The notes beneath the pieces are model-generated. The model was not told where the DNA came from. It saw only the letters and a program-made list of their open reading frames with translations, and made no database searches. The translations under genes were made by a program, and so were the position numbers. From Protopterus annectens (lineage: Eukaryota > Chordata > Ceratodontiformes > Protopteridae): a stretch of 64,000 nt of DNA. This document shows, in pieces, positions 45,861 to 58,029 of this stretch (position 1 is the stretch's first letter; the number at the start of each line of letters is the position of its first letter). The stretch covers positions 508,773,716 to 508,837,715 of the forward strand of contig NC_056745.1 in assembly GCF_019279795.1 (NCBI RefSeq), given 5' to 3'.

Positions 45861-47515
45861 GAGTCCCCCACGCCCGAGTGATTTGCAGAAAGATTTCCCT
45901 GTGGAGCTGCCATTCGTGGCGGTCCAGTATATTTCTGCTTAGGTGGTCTGCCAGGGTGATGTTGACCCCTGGTAGCTATTGGGCAGTTAGGTGCAGACTC
46001 ATGGAGGTGGCTGTAGCCAGAGGCTCAATACTAACGTGCACAGGGGGTAAGATTGTGTCCCCCCTGTTTGTTGATATACCACATTACTGTGGTGTCTATT
46101 TTTATAAGGAGAACCCCTGGCCTGAGATGGGGTTTGAAAGATGTCAGAGCCTTTTGTACTGCCATCATTTCTTTCTCATTGATGTGCAAGTGAAGTTGAT
46201 GGGTGCCCCAAAGACCCTGGGTGCACCTGCCTGCTTGGTGAGCGCCCCATGCAATGTCTGAGGCATTGGTGGTGATGGTCTGGCCAGAAGGACAGAGGAT
46301 GAAGGGAAGACCCTTGTTCCTGGCACAGCCCTCTGCCCACCAGAGAGAAACAGCCCTTATACATGGGATCAGAGGGAGAGAGGTCTCTAGGGACAGAGTG
46401 CTGGCACCAAAGGTTCTTTAAATACCACTGAAGTTTTCTCATATGAAGCATGGCCAGAGGAATGAGAAGGACGCAAGATGCCATGTATCCCAGGGCTTGC
46501 AGGAACTTCCTCACAGTGAGGTGACTTCTGGAAGCCAGCTGGGTAAAGTAGAGGCAGGAAGCTTTGCTTTTCTGGGGATAGGAAGGCCATTTGGGATGGC
46601 GCGTCTAGCACAGCTCCCACGAAATTGATCTTTCCTGGTGGGGTTTTGCTTTGATTTCTTCTCATTAATGGTGAACCTTAGGGAAGTTAGGAGTAATTTG
46701 ACAAAGAGAAGGTCCTGGAGCAGCTTTTCCTTGCACTCTGCCTGAATGAGGCAATCGTCCAGGTAAGGGTAAATCTGTATACTTCTCTGTCTGCAGAATG
46801 CTATGGCCAGGGCCAAGCATTTGGTGAATACTCTGGGAGCAGTAGATAAGCCAAAGGGCAGCGCGCAAAGAACTGAAATTGTTGTGAGCCTTCTCTGAAG
46901 CGCAGGAATTTCCTGCATGATTCCCTGACGGGGATACGGAGATAGGCATCTTTTAGGTCTAGCTTCACTAGCCAGGCATTTTTTGTGAGCATAGGCAGCA
47001 GCTGCTGCAAAGTTAGCATTTTGAATCTGGGGACCACCACCAGGGAGGTGCTCAGAATAGGGAGACCCAGGATGGGGAGCCAAGTGCCCTCTTTTCTGGG
47101 AACAAGGAATAGTCTGGAATAAAAGCCTTTGCCTGTTTGATCTGAGGGGACATGTTCTACTGCCTCCTGGAATACCAGAATTTGGACCTGTTTCAATGCC
47201 TCTGCCAACTGATTTGGAGGCAAGTCTGGGTACCCTCTTGGAATTGGGAGTTTGCTGAAAGAGAATTTGTATCCCTGAAAAATGATCTTTAAGACCCATT
47301 GGTCCTTTGTTACAGAAAGACAATGGTCTTTGAAGAGGGAGAGCATTCCTCCTAGTTATTGATGAGTGAAGGGAGGGAGGAGTCATTGTGTTTGCCATAG
47401 AAGGTTGGATTAGAACTCCCTGCCTTTGAGACGGAACAGGTCGAATGTTTGCTTCTCTGCTGGCACTGGGATAGGAGCCTTGATGGTCTGTCCCTGTGGG
47501 GCTTACCTTGGCCAT
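45861..47515 (-). pseudogene. DIRS D reverse transcriptase and RNase H
   Basis: The RT reads GFYSRLFLVPRKEGTW, LVKLDLKDAYLRIPV, ALPFGLSTAPRVFTK, then YPYLDDCLIQAE with both catalytic Asp intact (LDD at 46754-46762) and a thumb (LRKFLQALGYMAS). The RNase H around 46060-46290 is degraded and no long frame covers it. The RT frame of 334 codons (46511-47515) spans the palm and is the longest intact piece. Confidence 0.85.
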
Positions 47516-49230
47516 GTCTGCTAGATGCAGGGAAGCCCCAAGTGCTTAGAGGCAAAGTTCCTGCAGAATCTGGGAGGTTGAACCTGAAAGAAATCTTTTA
47601 CTGTTTGCATAGATTTTGCTTTGTCTTCCATCTTTTTAAGCACCTCTTCTGATTTTTCCCCAAACAAGCGCTCCTAATAAGTTTAGACTTGACATAATCA
47701 GGGAGAGGTTGTTCCTTCAGCCATATTTGTCTTCTAATAACAGATCCTGTCACTGCTGCCCTGCTAGAGGCTTCTAGGGCATCATATCCACGTTGTAATG
47801 AGTGTTTGGCCACTTGACAAGCATAGTGCAATAAATCTACTAACTCTTTTGAAGTGGCACAGTCAGGAAAAGCAGCAATCTTCTGTTTTAATAGTTCCAA
47901 AGTGTGTTGTTGATACTTTAACACAGGGGAACTGACAATTGAGTGCTCTGATAGCGAATGTTGCAGAGGTGCATACTTTTCTACCCCATCTGTCCAGAGC
48001 TCTGGAGTTCTTGTCAGAAGGAAGAGGATTCTTGACAGAACTAGTCTTAGCTCCGTCAGGTCCCTGTATAATGACCTCTGGGTCTGCAGCAGGATTTCTG
48101 TACAGGTATTTGAGAGAATCTTGTACTCTGTAGTACCTGTCAGGTTTACTGGGAGCAGGAGGGATGGTGTCAGGGGCTAAGCTGGATTCATGGAAAACAT
48201 CATCCACCACTTCTAAAATGGGGGGGAATTTGCCAGGGGTCTGTGCTGGGGCAGGTCCAGAAACTCTAAGTCTTTTCTTAGACTGTGGAAAGTCCAAAGA
48301 TTCCCATTGGAAATGTTCAGTGAAGGATTTCCCCCAAAGGAAAGGGGCTCTGGAGGGGAGGCAGAAGGGGTGGATTCCTCTGCATCTGAATCCTCACAAG
48401 CAGTTAAGGGATGCTGTTCCTCTTCAAAAACTGAATAGTCAGATTCCTCAGAATCCTGTTCTGTCAATTTCTGCAGAAGGGTGCCTTTTCCTTTTAGAAG
48501 TTGTGGCCTGACTACCTCAAATAAGGGGAAAGAGATCCTCTGCCATTTTAAGCATTTGTGCTTGGGGTGGTGGAGCAGTAGCAAGATTGTGGCTAGAAGC
48601 AGATTTCCTATGAGTGGCCTGGCTCCTAGGCCTGACAGAATTTATCGGTCTAAGAGAAACTGTAGTCGGATGAGAAGACATCATTTTTTGTCTAGATTCC
48701 TTAGTGCGAAAAGCCCCCTAGGAAGCTGGTACCTGCGTCGTGGCTCCGGACCCGACCGATGCAGAGACAGCCAAGGGCTTGGAAGACTAAGATTTCTGCA
48801 GTATAACAGACTCCAAAAGTGTCTTGTTACAGGCCTATGTAGATATCGAATAGAGCATCACGGGCTGCGAAAGCACCTCACTGAATTTCAGAGAACTGAC
48901 TACCTGGCTTAGTGGCAGCGTCGTCGGAAGGCGGAGCCTTGTGTGGTCTGTCTCTACCTTTATCTCTATGATTTTTCAGAATGCCCACAGACAGTTGGTT
49001 GATGGATGTCATATCGGAATTCGAAGATGGAACATGAAAATAACTGTGTACAAAAAAAGCTCTACAGCAAATGGTTCTCGCATTGAATAGAGCAGAGAAT
49101 CAGCAACAGAGGACGTCTTGGCCTGGGCCTAAACAAGTGACGCAGTAAGAATAAATGGAAGTCTCTGTCTGGGATCTGCTTACCACAGGCGAGATTAACT
49201 GTTAACTTTTTTGGACATCAGTTAGTGCAA
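47516..49230 (-). pseudogene. DIRS D gag
   Basis: LDRWGRKVCTSATFAIRALNCQF and the VDDVFHESSLAPDT region match A's gag; an acidic stretch (EESDYSVFEEEQ) lies in the middle. The N-terminal Cys-rich part around 49000-49230 is badly broken. Frameshifts occur near 47900, 48290 and 48590. Confidence 0.78.
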
Positions 49231-49329
49231 GAAAAAAGGATCCCCAATGGGGTACTTAGCTTTAGACATTTTCAGCTGAAATTCAACTTCTGGTAGCGAC
49301 CGACCAGCACTCATGTGAACTGCTTCTAC

Positions 49330-49510
49330 TACGGGCTCCACAGCAAGAAAGACTGATGTAATGATGTCGGCTGCCTTGCTTTATAGCACTGATGACCTGA
49401 CAGACTACAGGCGACATTAGCCGATGCAAAAATAACTGACTCTGGTATTTGGGGTGGCCGAGGGCTACCACAGCAGGGATAACCCACAGGTGATAACTGC
49501 AACAGTGAAA
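49330..49510 (-). repeat. DIRS D 5' terminal repeat
   Basis: On the plus strand GGCCGAGGGCTACC, AGGGATAACCCACAGGTG and CAACAGTGAAAC mirror the 3' terminus at 39020-39070. The CRE seen in A and E is lost here (TGACAGAC). Confidence 0.78.
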
Positions 49511-49521
49511 CAAAAAGAAAA

Positions 49522-50290
49522 CACCTGTAGTGTTGTCTGTGAACAATTTTCAAGTTATGTTGGAAAGCTTTCAGGGCCAGTAGAACTGCTCTCATCTCCG
49601 ATACCGATATGCTCCTGTCTGATGGAGTCTGACCAAGTGCCCTGTACTCTTACAGAGCCCATGGCCACTCCCCATCCCAGATCTGACACATCTGTGTACA
49701 TGTCGTGAACTGGCAAGTGAGCCTTAAGGGAAGCCCTGGATTGAAGGTCACTTAAATCGGCCACCAGAGGATCTCTTTCCTGAGACAAGGAAGGAAAGAG
49801 ATTTTGTACTCCAGGGGGTGTAGGTGTTGTGTCCATATAGACCTTAGGTACCACTGTAACTTCATGTGGAGCCTTACCAATGGTAACATAGGAATAGTCG
49901 ATGCCATATGACCCAGAAGGCTGAGGTACTGCCTAGCAGTCAAGGCTGTGACTTGAAGGACAGAGTGCAGGTAGTCCTTTAGCTTTCCAGCTTTTGAGGT
50001 GGCAGAAAGGTCCTCATGACATCGGTCCTTATCCTGCACCAGAGGAATACTCGGTCTTGAAAGGGGTTCATGTTGGACTTTGGGTATATAATCTTGAAAC
50101 CCAGTGCTTGCAGGATTGATACCACTGTTTGTAAATGGCATTGCAAGGATTCAGACCATTCTGCCTGGATCAGTCATCCAGGTTAAGGGAATATTTGAAT
50201 CCTTTGAGTAATGCAGTACCCAATCACTGGAACCAAGCACTTGGTAAAGACCTTTGGTGCTGTAGAAAGTCCAAAGGGCAAGGCTGAGAA
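49522..50290 (-). pseudogene. Outer DIRS: RT thumb and RNase H start
   Basis: From right to left: FSALPFGLSTAPKVFTKC directly at the border with E, then LSLLGHMASTIPMLPL of the thumb, MYTDVSDLGWGVAM with the first RNase H Asp and MRAVLLALKAFQ with the Glu region, and FTDNTTGV at the border with D. It is flanked by two unrelated insertions but belongs to one gene. Confidence 0.85.
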
Positions 50291-50510
50291 AGTACAGTTG
50301 TGTGCACTTACCATAAATGTAGATGTTAGAGTGTATTAACTGTTGCAGTCATCACATTTGGGTTATCCTGGCCAGGGTAGCCCTCAGTCTACTCGGATAT
50401 CAGAGGCTTAGTATTTCTGCGTGGTTGCTGTCATTCCAGGACTGACATCAGGTTGTCAGTTGTATAAAAAGAGGCAGCCGATGCCATTACCTCAGTTTTT
50501 CTTGCCCTGT
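50291..50510 (-). repeat. DIRS E 3' terminal repeat
   Basis: AGTACAGTTGTGTGCACTTACC, then GTTATCCTGGCCAGGGTAGCCC, mirrored at 61100-61150 in the 5' repeat. TATAAAAAGAGG on the plus strand corresponds to the TATA region of the repeat. Confidence 0.82.
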
Positions 50511-52098
50511 CAGGAGTCACAAATAAGGAGCTAGGTTATGGTGGAAGACCACCACCAGTAGAAAGTAAATACCAAAAAATTCCTTGTAAGGAGAGAGAGA
50601 GAAGTGGGATGGAGGGAGGGAAAAGTACAGTTTTGTACCTACCATACTATCGGATGTACCCGAGTTCCCCCAGTCCCCGGTTATGGTAAGGGTATAGTCC
50701 GGCGGAAGATCGGCCCGAATACTTAACCCTATAAGCCTGGCGTCGGCGCAAAGCGCCTTGAACTGACGTCAGAAAACCTAAAGATGCATATCACGCGTGA
50801 CATTTCCTTCCTCCTCAGTCTTTAACAGCCCTATACAAAAATAGAAAAAAAACAAGTCCCAAAAAAAGAGCACATAAACATGTAGAATACAATATATAAA
50901 ATATATACAAATGCATCAAATGTAAACTCATTTGACACCACACCTATACACAGAGGCAAGGAAGAGGGAGGGTACATGCACGAAAGCAATCCAATTTCGA
51001 AAATCTACAAGGCATATAACCATTGATAAAAGGGTACTATGTTGCTAGTAAATCCATTGCTGCAGGTGCCCAGTAACATGGGAGGAGGAAGAGAAGGAAT
51101 GGGAGGCAGATAAACAGCCTAGAGTAAAGCATGATAACATGCCCAGCAAAGAAACATAGGTAGAATAGCAAGTAATCCTAGTGGAATAGGAAGAAGTCCA
51201 TGCTTAGAAAGAAATGCTGTTGAACTATCCCCTTGTGGGGAGCTATATCATAGTTGCCCAGCCTAGGAAAATCTTGCTAGAAGAAAAGAGCTGAAACTGA
51301 GATGATGAATCAATCCCAAAAAATGGAATGCAAAAATGATATGAGAAAAATATGCTAATCAAGCCAAAAGGCTTGAAAAAAGAAACTCTGAACCAAAAAT
51401 GCCCTGTCCTGCAATTATCCAAAAACAATTGCCTATCTCAACTGTGTAAATAGCCTCACCCCCTTAAAATAATATAAAAGTGTGCCTGCAAATGAATTTA
51501 TTTATGGGACTCCCTAAAAAAAAGGGACAAGCCATAAAAGTAGTGTTTCAAACTAGAAACCTGCCCTTACCTTATAAAAGGAAGGATTAGCATAAGGATG
51601 ACACTCCAAAATATGATACCCTATCCTCTACAGAAAAGTGGCAAACAAAAAAGCAGCCAACACCCAAAGCAACCAAGACACCCAGGACAGAAAAGGAGTA
51701 GCCAGCAGAAAGTTTTTCAACCAGAACTTGTTTGAGCTCTGGCAACGAAAGATTAAGCTTTTCCAACAACAAATTGGAGAACCAAAACAAGCAATAATGT
51801 TTCAAGCGGTGATAAGAAAACATGCCCCTCTAACAAACATAGAACAAAGAAAATTGCACAAAAGTGTGCATTAAGTCAGGTCTGAATCATCATAAAACAA
51901 AGAAATGTGTACCCAATATAAACTTTGCCCCTTTAAATAAATGGACAGTCAACTTGCTATAAGCCAATTTAAAAATTCACACTCAGATTAAAAATTGCTG
52001 CTGTACTCCAATTTGCAAATCTACAAAACAAAAAATCTCTTGCTTTGGAAGCTGACCTTTGCCACTTTAAGTCTTCTAGCAGATAATCTGTGTCTTGA

Positions 52099-52746
52099 CT
52101 AAGAGAAGAAGAAATATGCTGCGCTACTAGAGAGGTCTAACCAGGCTGTTAGATGAAAGTTTGAAGCTTCCTCTTGAGATAACAGATGAGGAATCGAGGG
52201 TGAGGACCTGGAATCTTCCTTACCAGGATGCGAAAGAGTGAAGCTCAGACCAGTGTTGTGAGCCTGTCTTGTCTGACCAAAAATCTGAGGGATCAAAATC
52301 ATCTGCCCTTTGTCTTGTCTGACCTTCTCCAATAAGAGGACAAGAAGAGATGGAGGAGAATTGGAATCCATGAAAAATTTTCCCACTCCATCACTGTCTG
52401 ACCTTTTAGTTTTCAAGCTGTGATTTTCAACCCCCGAAAGGCACCATGACATGTCTGCTTGGTTTGAGTCTATGCTGAACAGTTCTGTGCTCAGCTGATG
52501 ACCCTCCCTGTCAAGCTTTAATGGTTTGCAGGAAGGATAGTGCTGCTGCACACATGCTTGGTCTTTCTGCTCACAAACAGATCTGCTCCTTGCTCTGTGC
52601 CTAACCAACACCTGCCTGAAGAGTTGGTTTAGAATTAGCATGCCCTCCCTTAAGTAACTTGCTTGAAAGAAGAAATGGATAGATATGTTGATGTAGAATG
52701 TGTTGATGTGCCACAAAAGATGTGCTTGTCTGTATAGAATCAACAA
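52099..52746 (-). other. Open frame of 215 codons in the nested module
   Basis: The protein starts with a hydrophobic region and is otherwise Ser- and Gln-rich. I do not recognise it. It may be part of the decayed gag or spurious; no other copy was seen in D's module. Confidence 0.25.
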
Positions 52747-52966
52747 CTAATGCCTTTCCAAGACCTTCATGAAGCATGCCAATGCTAACTGGACTGCTAG
52801 CATCTGCTGTTGACTAATATGTATTTGGGTCAGCCATCATGCCTTCTTTTATCCACTTTCCATTTAAGTGAGCTCCAATGACTCAGTCAAGGGGGTCAGG
52901 CGTCTGAATCTGACTAGTGACTCCTGGGTCACCTGTTGTCAATTGTTTTCCCCATAAGGCTGGATT

Positions 52967-53640
52967 TTAGAGGAAGCAGTGTATTTGAAGTTGGCAATTA
53001 TTTGAAAGACAGACATCTTGAGATACAGTAAGAGCTCCTTCCATGGCATTTTCCATTGGTGCAGCAGTGTCATATGCAGACATTGCTTGGTAAAATGCCA
53101 GACTCTTTTGTCCAGTCCCTACTGCTTGAGAAGGACTGTCTGCAATCAACCTGACACTTGAGAAGATAATGTCGTTAAGAGGGTACTTCTGACTCTTTTG
53201 TTCGTTGTCCACATAAAAGCAAATCTCATCTTTTGCCTGTGTGTCTTGTCTAGAGCAAAAGGCCAGGTCTTCCCCATTAGACTGGACAGTTTCGAGAGAC
53301 ATAATATAAGGATAGATGTGGAACTTCAGAATATTTTGAGCCAGAATCAGGCAGCCAGAACCCTTGAGCCAGATGATGGCAGTAAGCCAAATGAAGATGC
53401 ATGTGAAGAGTTTGATAGCTGAGCCAGCGCTATCCACTGGGATAGAGTACAAGTCAGAATGGCAGAGGCCTGATAGATAGCTCCAGTTGAAGAATGCAAG
53501 TACTCATCTTTAATCCTTCTAGCAAGAGAAAGGTATGTTGGTCTGCAGCCTAAACGATCTACTACATGAAGGTAAGCTTCAGAGAGATAGAAAATAACCA
53601 AGTTGTTGTAACGCTTAGAGTCTTGTTTGGTAAACGTCAA
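52967..53640 (-). pseudogene. Gag-like segment in the nested module of E
   Basis: VDRLGCRPTYLSLARRIKDE (right frame) resembles the DRxG block of the DIRS gags. A second frame to its left continues with AGSAIKLFTC ... AFYQAMSAYDTAAPMENAM. The two frames overlap by a shift near 53440. Function other than gag is not suggested. Confidence 0.4.
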
Positions 53641-55981
53641 GAGATAAAAATAAAAAAGCCCAGATGGTCTCGTCGGATACTCAAATGGTACTAGGAACAG
53701 GCGAGAATTCTTAAAACCTAGGAACAGGGCACGTTCAAAGGGAATTCTGATGGCATCTGAGTGGACTTAGGCGAATGGCTGGATCTCTTTTTCTGTAAAG
53801 CTTGTGAGCCTCTTTTCCTTTGTGAGGTACATCAGGCATGCCTTTGAAAGAAACATGTGGAATTTTAAATAAATTAAATCCATCTGTCCCATGGCTGCCA
53901 GGCAGTAATCTTCTTGAATTAAAGACAATCACCTTTGAAAGGAGAGACAGTGAGCCTCCACTGGGGTCTGCAGCAGAACCACTGATCTCTGCTTAGTCAG
54001 GCACTGGTCCCTGCCTGAAGCGAAAGTCTGGCCCCTGTCCCTCCTCCAAGTGATGCAGGCCCTGCCCTCCACACTTAGCTGCCCCCACCACGCCCAGACC
54101 TACCCCTACCACGTCTAAACCTGGGGGGGTGTGTCCCCTTATAGCTGCCTCCACCCAAAAACTGAGCAGCTGCACTTGCAAAAATCTACAATTTCTGCAA
54201 TCTTTAAAAGCCCCTTAACTGGTCTTTATAGACTGCTTTGTCCTCCATTTTTCTTCAACAACACTCCCAAATCTGCAAACAGAGGCAAATCTGCAACTTA
54301 AACCTAACATGCCTATTGCCAACAACCTCAGCTAAAAGCATGGACTTCCAGAAGGCAACACTGCGAAGAGCAGCTACCCACGCAAGAAGCAAAACTACAC
54401 GAACCCTCAAAACCCACTGACAATTGTTCCCCACAAATGTTTAAACACTGAAACCATCCACAGCAATTTACATACCAATGATCATCCACACCAGATTTCA
54501 CCTTAGAAAAGCAATAACATGATATTTTAGCAAGATATTTTAATTTAAATACCCTCATATTCAACACCCTCAGTATATACTTTCTACCCCACCTATCTAC
54601 CCCACCCACCTTTATTGCCTCTTTTATCAGACTCACACAGGATTTTGTGTCCCTGCTTTATTAACCTTAGGCCCCTGAGAAACAGTTTCTGTAGGCACCA
54701 AGGGATAACAAATACTGGCTTAACTGGGCATTATGATAGGAGTCAGTCAGCTTTAGAGGAGCAGGAGGCAGGTTCACATTAGGGAGGAAGCCTCTGCAAA
54801 ACCAGCTCCACCACATTCAACACAGGACTAAATAGCTATTTAAATCCTCTAAAAAAGAATTCCTTGTCATTTAAAATTTTTCCCCTCTTCAGTAAAATGC
54901 TTGAGTTTAAAAGATCCTCCTCTGAAATGGAGTGTGTAGGAGTGGAATCATCCCAGAGTGAACCGTGGAAATGAGAGGAAACTCATGTAATCAAGAATCA
55001 GAACTTCTAGAAAGTCTTCCACAGAAGCTTCAAAGCACTCAAACTGTGTTTCAAACAAGGTTCCCTTATCAGCTTTCAGGGGCGGCATATCTTATCAGGT
55101 AATCATATCTAATCAGAGTAAAATAATCTTTTCTTCAGGCACAGAGTGCATATGTTTCAAAGAGCTAGAGAAGCCCAGAAGAGCCTGCCCTCTAGCTGAA
55201 CTTAGCCTACCTCTAAAAGGCTTTGGAGCAACCCCCTAACCCAGAAGAGAAGTTACCTGAGGAAGAACAAGCCCCTGAAGCCCCCTGAGAGGACCTCCTC
55301 CTCCTGAACATAATCTAATAAAGTATCTCCACTGAGAGAGATCTGGATGGAGAAACCAGCAAACTCTGGCCTTTCTAAAGACCTTCTAAACTGACCCGTC
55401 GTCCGTCACTGCGTTTCCTCACCCCTCCTTTTCACTGTTTTGGCTTTGCGCATTCTTGCATAACCTTGTAGGGCAGTACAGACGCACCCCAACCTAAAAA
55501 TCACAATCTACCAGCCTCTCCTCACATTAGCCCGCTTCTGCCTAATTGCGAGTTGTTAAAAACCAACAAAGCAACGGCAACCACAAACAAGGTAGGTATA
55601 CACAATGTATGATAATCCCCATGCGGTAATCCTATACGGTATCTGTACACACTTTTTCTTTTTTATTATTTTTTCTGACGGCAAGAAAAAAGAAAGCAAA
55701 GAAAAAACAGAAATCTTCAACCAACTCTCTGTTTCTCTGAAACTCGGGCGAAAAAAATCTTCGGCCGCCAACCTGCACGCCTTGCTTCTGCATCGACCAT
55801 GCGGCAAAAGAAAAAAAAGACTGAAGAAATGGCGTGGGTCATGCGATTAGTACAGATGACGACAGTCGCCAGTCAGCCCGCCACGCCCGCGAGCCTTATC
55901 TCTACTCTGGGTATTCGCCCGGGACGGGAATATACCCTACCGATAGTCAGGACTGCAGCAATGGAAGACGAAGAACATCCC

Positions 55982-56085
55982 GGACTGCAACAGTGAATAC
56001 ACTCAACCATCTCCATTTAAGTGTACACAACTGTACTATGTTCATGTTTCACTGTTGCAGTCATCACATTTGGGTTGATTCCCAA
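55982..56085 (-). repeat. Internal complementary region of DIRS E
   Basis: GGACTGCAACAGTGAATACACTC ... ACAACTGTACT mirrors the 3' terminus at 50291; from ATGTTCATGTTTCACTG (56038) on it mirrors the 5' end at 61110-61164. Confidence 0.85.
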
Positions 56086-56109
56086 AGCTGAAGAAAAAGG
56101 TGGAGGCAG

Positions 56110-57130
56110 TCAAGAAGACTGGGGGCTGGCAAGGATGCCCTGCAAGACTGCAGTGGAAAAGCCTGCCCTGGATTTGGAGAAGATAGGCAGGTGGTAATGC
56201 TTGGTGAAAGTATGAACATATGCCCATGTTACAGCCTCCAGGATGTCCTTGGTGGGGACCCCTCTGAGGAAAGCTGCAGAGGTGGAGGTTGCTCTGGTGG
56301 AATGTGTCCTGACCTCCTTGGGAGGAGATTTTCTGTGCAGTTTGTAGCAGAAATGGATGCAATGTGCTATCCATTTGGAAATTAATTGTTTGGATATGGC
56401 TTTGCCCTCTGCTCCTGCAGCAAAGCTGACTAGCAACTGACCAGTTTTTCTGAAAGATTTAGTCTTGTCTAGGTAGAAACTGAGCTGTCTGTGCACATCT
56501 AGAGAGTGAAGAATCATTTCCCCCTTGTTTTGTGGGTTAGGAAAAATGGAGGGCAAATGAATGGATTGGTTGAGAGCCACACTGGACACCACTTTTGGCT
56601 TGAAGGATGGGTTAAGTCCTGAGGGAGACCCTGTCACCATGGAAAATGATGAATGGCTCTACATAAGTGCTTGTAGCTCTGATACTCTTCTAGCAGATGT
56701 GATGGCCAGAAGCAAGGCTGTATTCCAAGAGAGAAACTGAACTCTTCTGAAGCTGCAGTTCAAAGGGAGGTAGGGTGAGCTTTTCCAACACAAAGTTTAG
56801 GTCCCAAGCTGGGGTAGGAGCTCTTCTGGGTGGCCTCAAGTTGGTAACCCCTCTAAGGAACTGTCTGATGAGAGGGTGCAAGAAAAGAGGTGGCTCTGTG
56901 CTGAAATGAGCAGAGATAGCAGAGGCATGACTTTTAATAATAAAGGACAGATCCTTGTGTAGTAGGTCTGGCAGGTAATCCAGGATGAGCGGTAGGGAGG
57001 GCTGTGCCATTCTGGACTCCCTTGGACTGGATCCAGGTGCAAAACCTTTTCCACTTGTCAGCATAAGACTTTCTAGTGCCGGGTTGTCTGGCCTCACATA
57101 TAACATCTAGAACTTGTCTGCTTAGACTGG
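56110..57130 (-). pseudogene. DIRS E tyrosine recombinase
   Basis: RKSYADKWKRFCTW (core-binding), WDLNFVLEKLTL, SARRVSELQAL (first Arg), HSTRATSTSAAFLRG and TWAYVHTFTKHYHL (terminal Tyr) are all readable. A shift near 56665 follows LQALM and another lies near 56740, so it is not one frame. It is the best preserved recombinase in the window as far as catalytic motifs go. Confidence 0.87.
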
Positions 57131-57300
57131 CAGCTTGAGGAGAAGTCAGGGAATAAGCCAGGCTGCCAGACGGAGGGTCTGCAATTGGGGATGCATGAAT
57201 TCTCCCATTCCTCAGGATCAGGAGTGTTGGGATTTGAGGTAGGTGCCATGGTGGCAGGGGGTGACAGGCTGGGTAGCAGTGGGTACCAGTGCTGTCGTGG

Positions 57301-58029
57301 TCAATCTGGGGCAATCAGGATTGTCCTCGGTTTTTCATCCCTTATTTTGAGCAGTACCCTTGAAATGAGTGGTAGAGGGGGAAATGCATAGACCGAGAGG
57401 TTTACCCACAGGAAGGATAGAGCATCCACACTTTCCATGCCTTGCTGTGAGGTTCCCTGATGCATAATTTGCTGAGCTGATGACTGGAGTGGGAGGCAAA
57501 GAGGTCTACCTTTGGGGTGCCCCATTTCTGGGTTACAAGGGTGAAGGTTCTTTGGTCTAGCTGCTACTCGTGGGTTTATCAGGTTTCTGCTTAGGTTGTC
57601 TGCCAGAGAGTTTAGAGAGCCTGGCAGGAAGTGTGCTAACTGGTGAAGTTGCATGGCTGAGGCCATGTGCCAAAGGGTCATGGTGAGCCTGCACAGAGGA
57701 TAAGAGTGAGTCTCTCCCTGCCTGTTGATGTACCACATCACCACGGTGTTGCCTTTTTTGATCAGTAGAGGCCCTGGGGAGAGTAGGGGTCTGAAAGCTG
57801 TCAGGGCATGCTGATTAGCTAACATCTCATTTTGGTTGATGTGTAGATGTATTTCATTTTGGCTCCATTGGCCCTCAATGCACCTGCCGTCCAGGTGTGC
57901 ACCCCAGGCATAGTCGGATGCATCTGTGGTGAGGGTCTGGGGAACATGTGGTAGTGAGAAGGGATGTCCCTTGTTATGGTAGCACGCTGCTGCCCACCAA
58001 AGAAAATCTTTCCTTAGACAAGGTATCAT
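57301..58029 (-). pseudogene. DIRS E RNase H and inter-domain region
   Basis: A 242-codon open frame holds TTDASDYAWGAHL (first Asp), HINQNEMLA (Glu) and then KKGNTVVMWYINRQG, where A has KMDNTTVMWY; the usual Asp is Gly. This would remove a catalytic carboxylate. The HVCLPLQSSAQQ region follows as the conserved linker to the recombinase. Confidence 0.83.

Larger units (their letters stand above)
38970..49521 (-). mobile_element. DIRS retrotransposon D, composite, 10.6 kb
   Basis: The element ends (in its own sense) with CTGTACT at 38970 and begins near 49521. The 3' terminal repeat is 39020-39190, the 5' one 49330-49510. gag-RT-RNase H-recombinase occupies 44480-49230. The complementary region (44369-44475) is separated from the 3' terminus by the inserted module 39308-44368. 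The host sequence on both sides belongs to the RNase H domain of the outer DIRS; without D the frame reads DNTTGVLWYVSK, with no duplicated or lost base. Confidence 0.85.
50634..55978 (-). mobile_element. Nested DIRS-like module in E (gag remnants only)
   Basis: A 5.3-kb module at the same position as in D. Its left end AGTACAGTTTTGTACC with GGGTATAGTCCG and TGACGTCA (50764-50771) is mirrored at the right end 55850-55978. Gag-like traces on the minus strand are LPHGDYHTLCIPTL near 55600-55640 and VDRLGCRPTYLSLARR near 53540-53580, resembling A's gag. Frames at 52099-52746 and 52967-53452 have no recognised function. I see no RT or recombinase motif. Precise flanks are GGGAAA on the left and CCCGGACTGC on the right. 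Confidence 0.7.
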
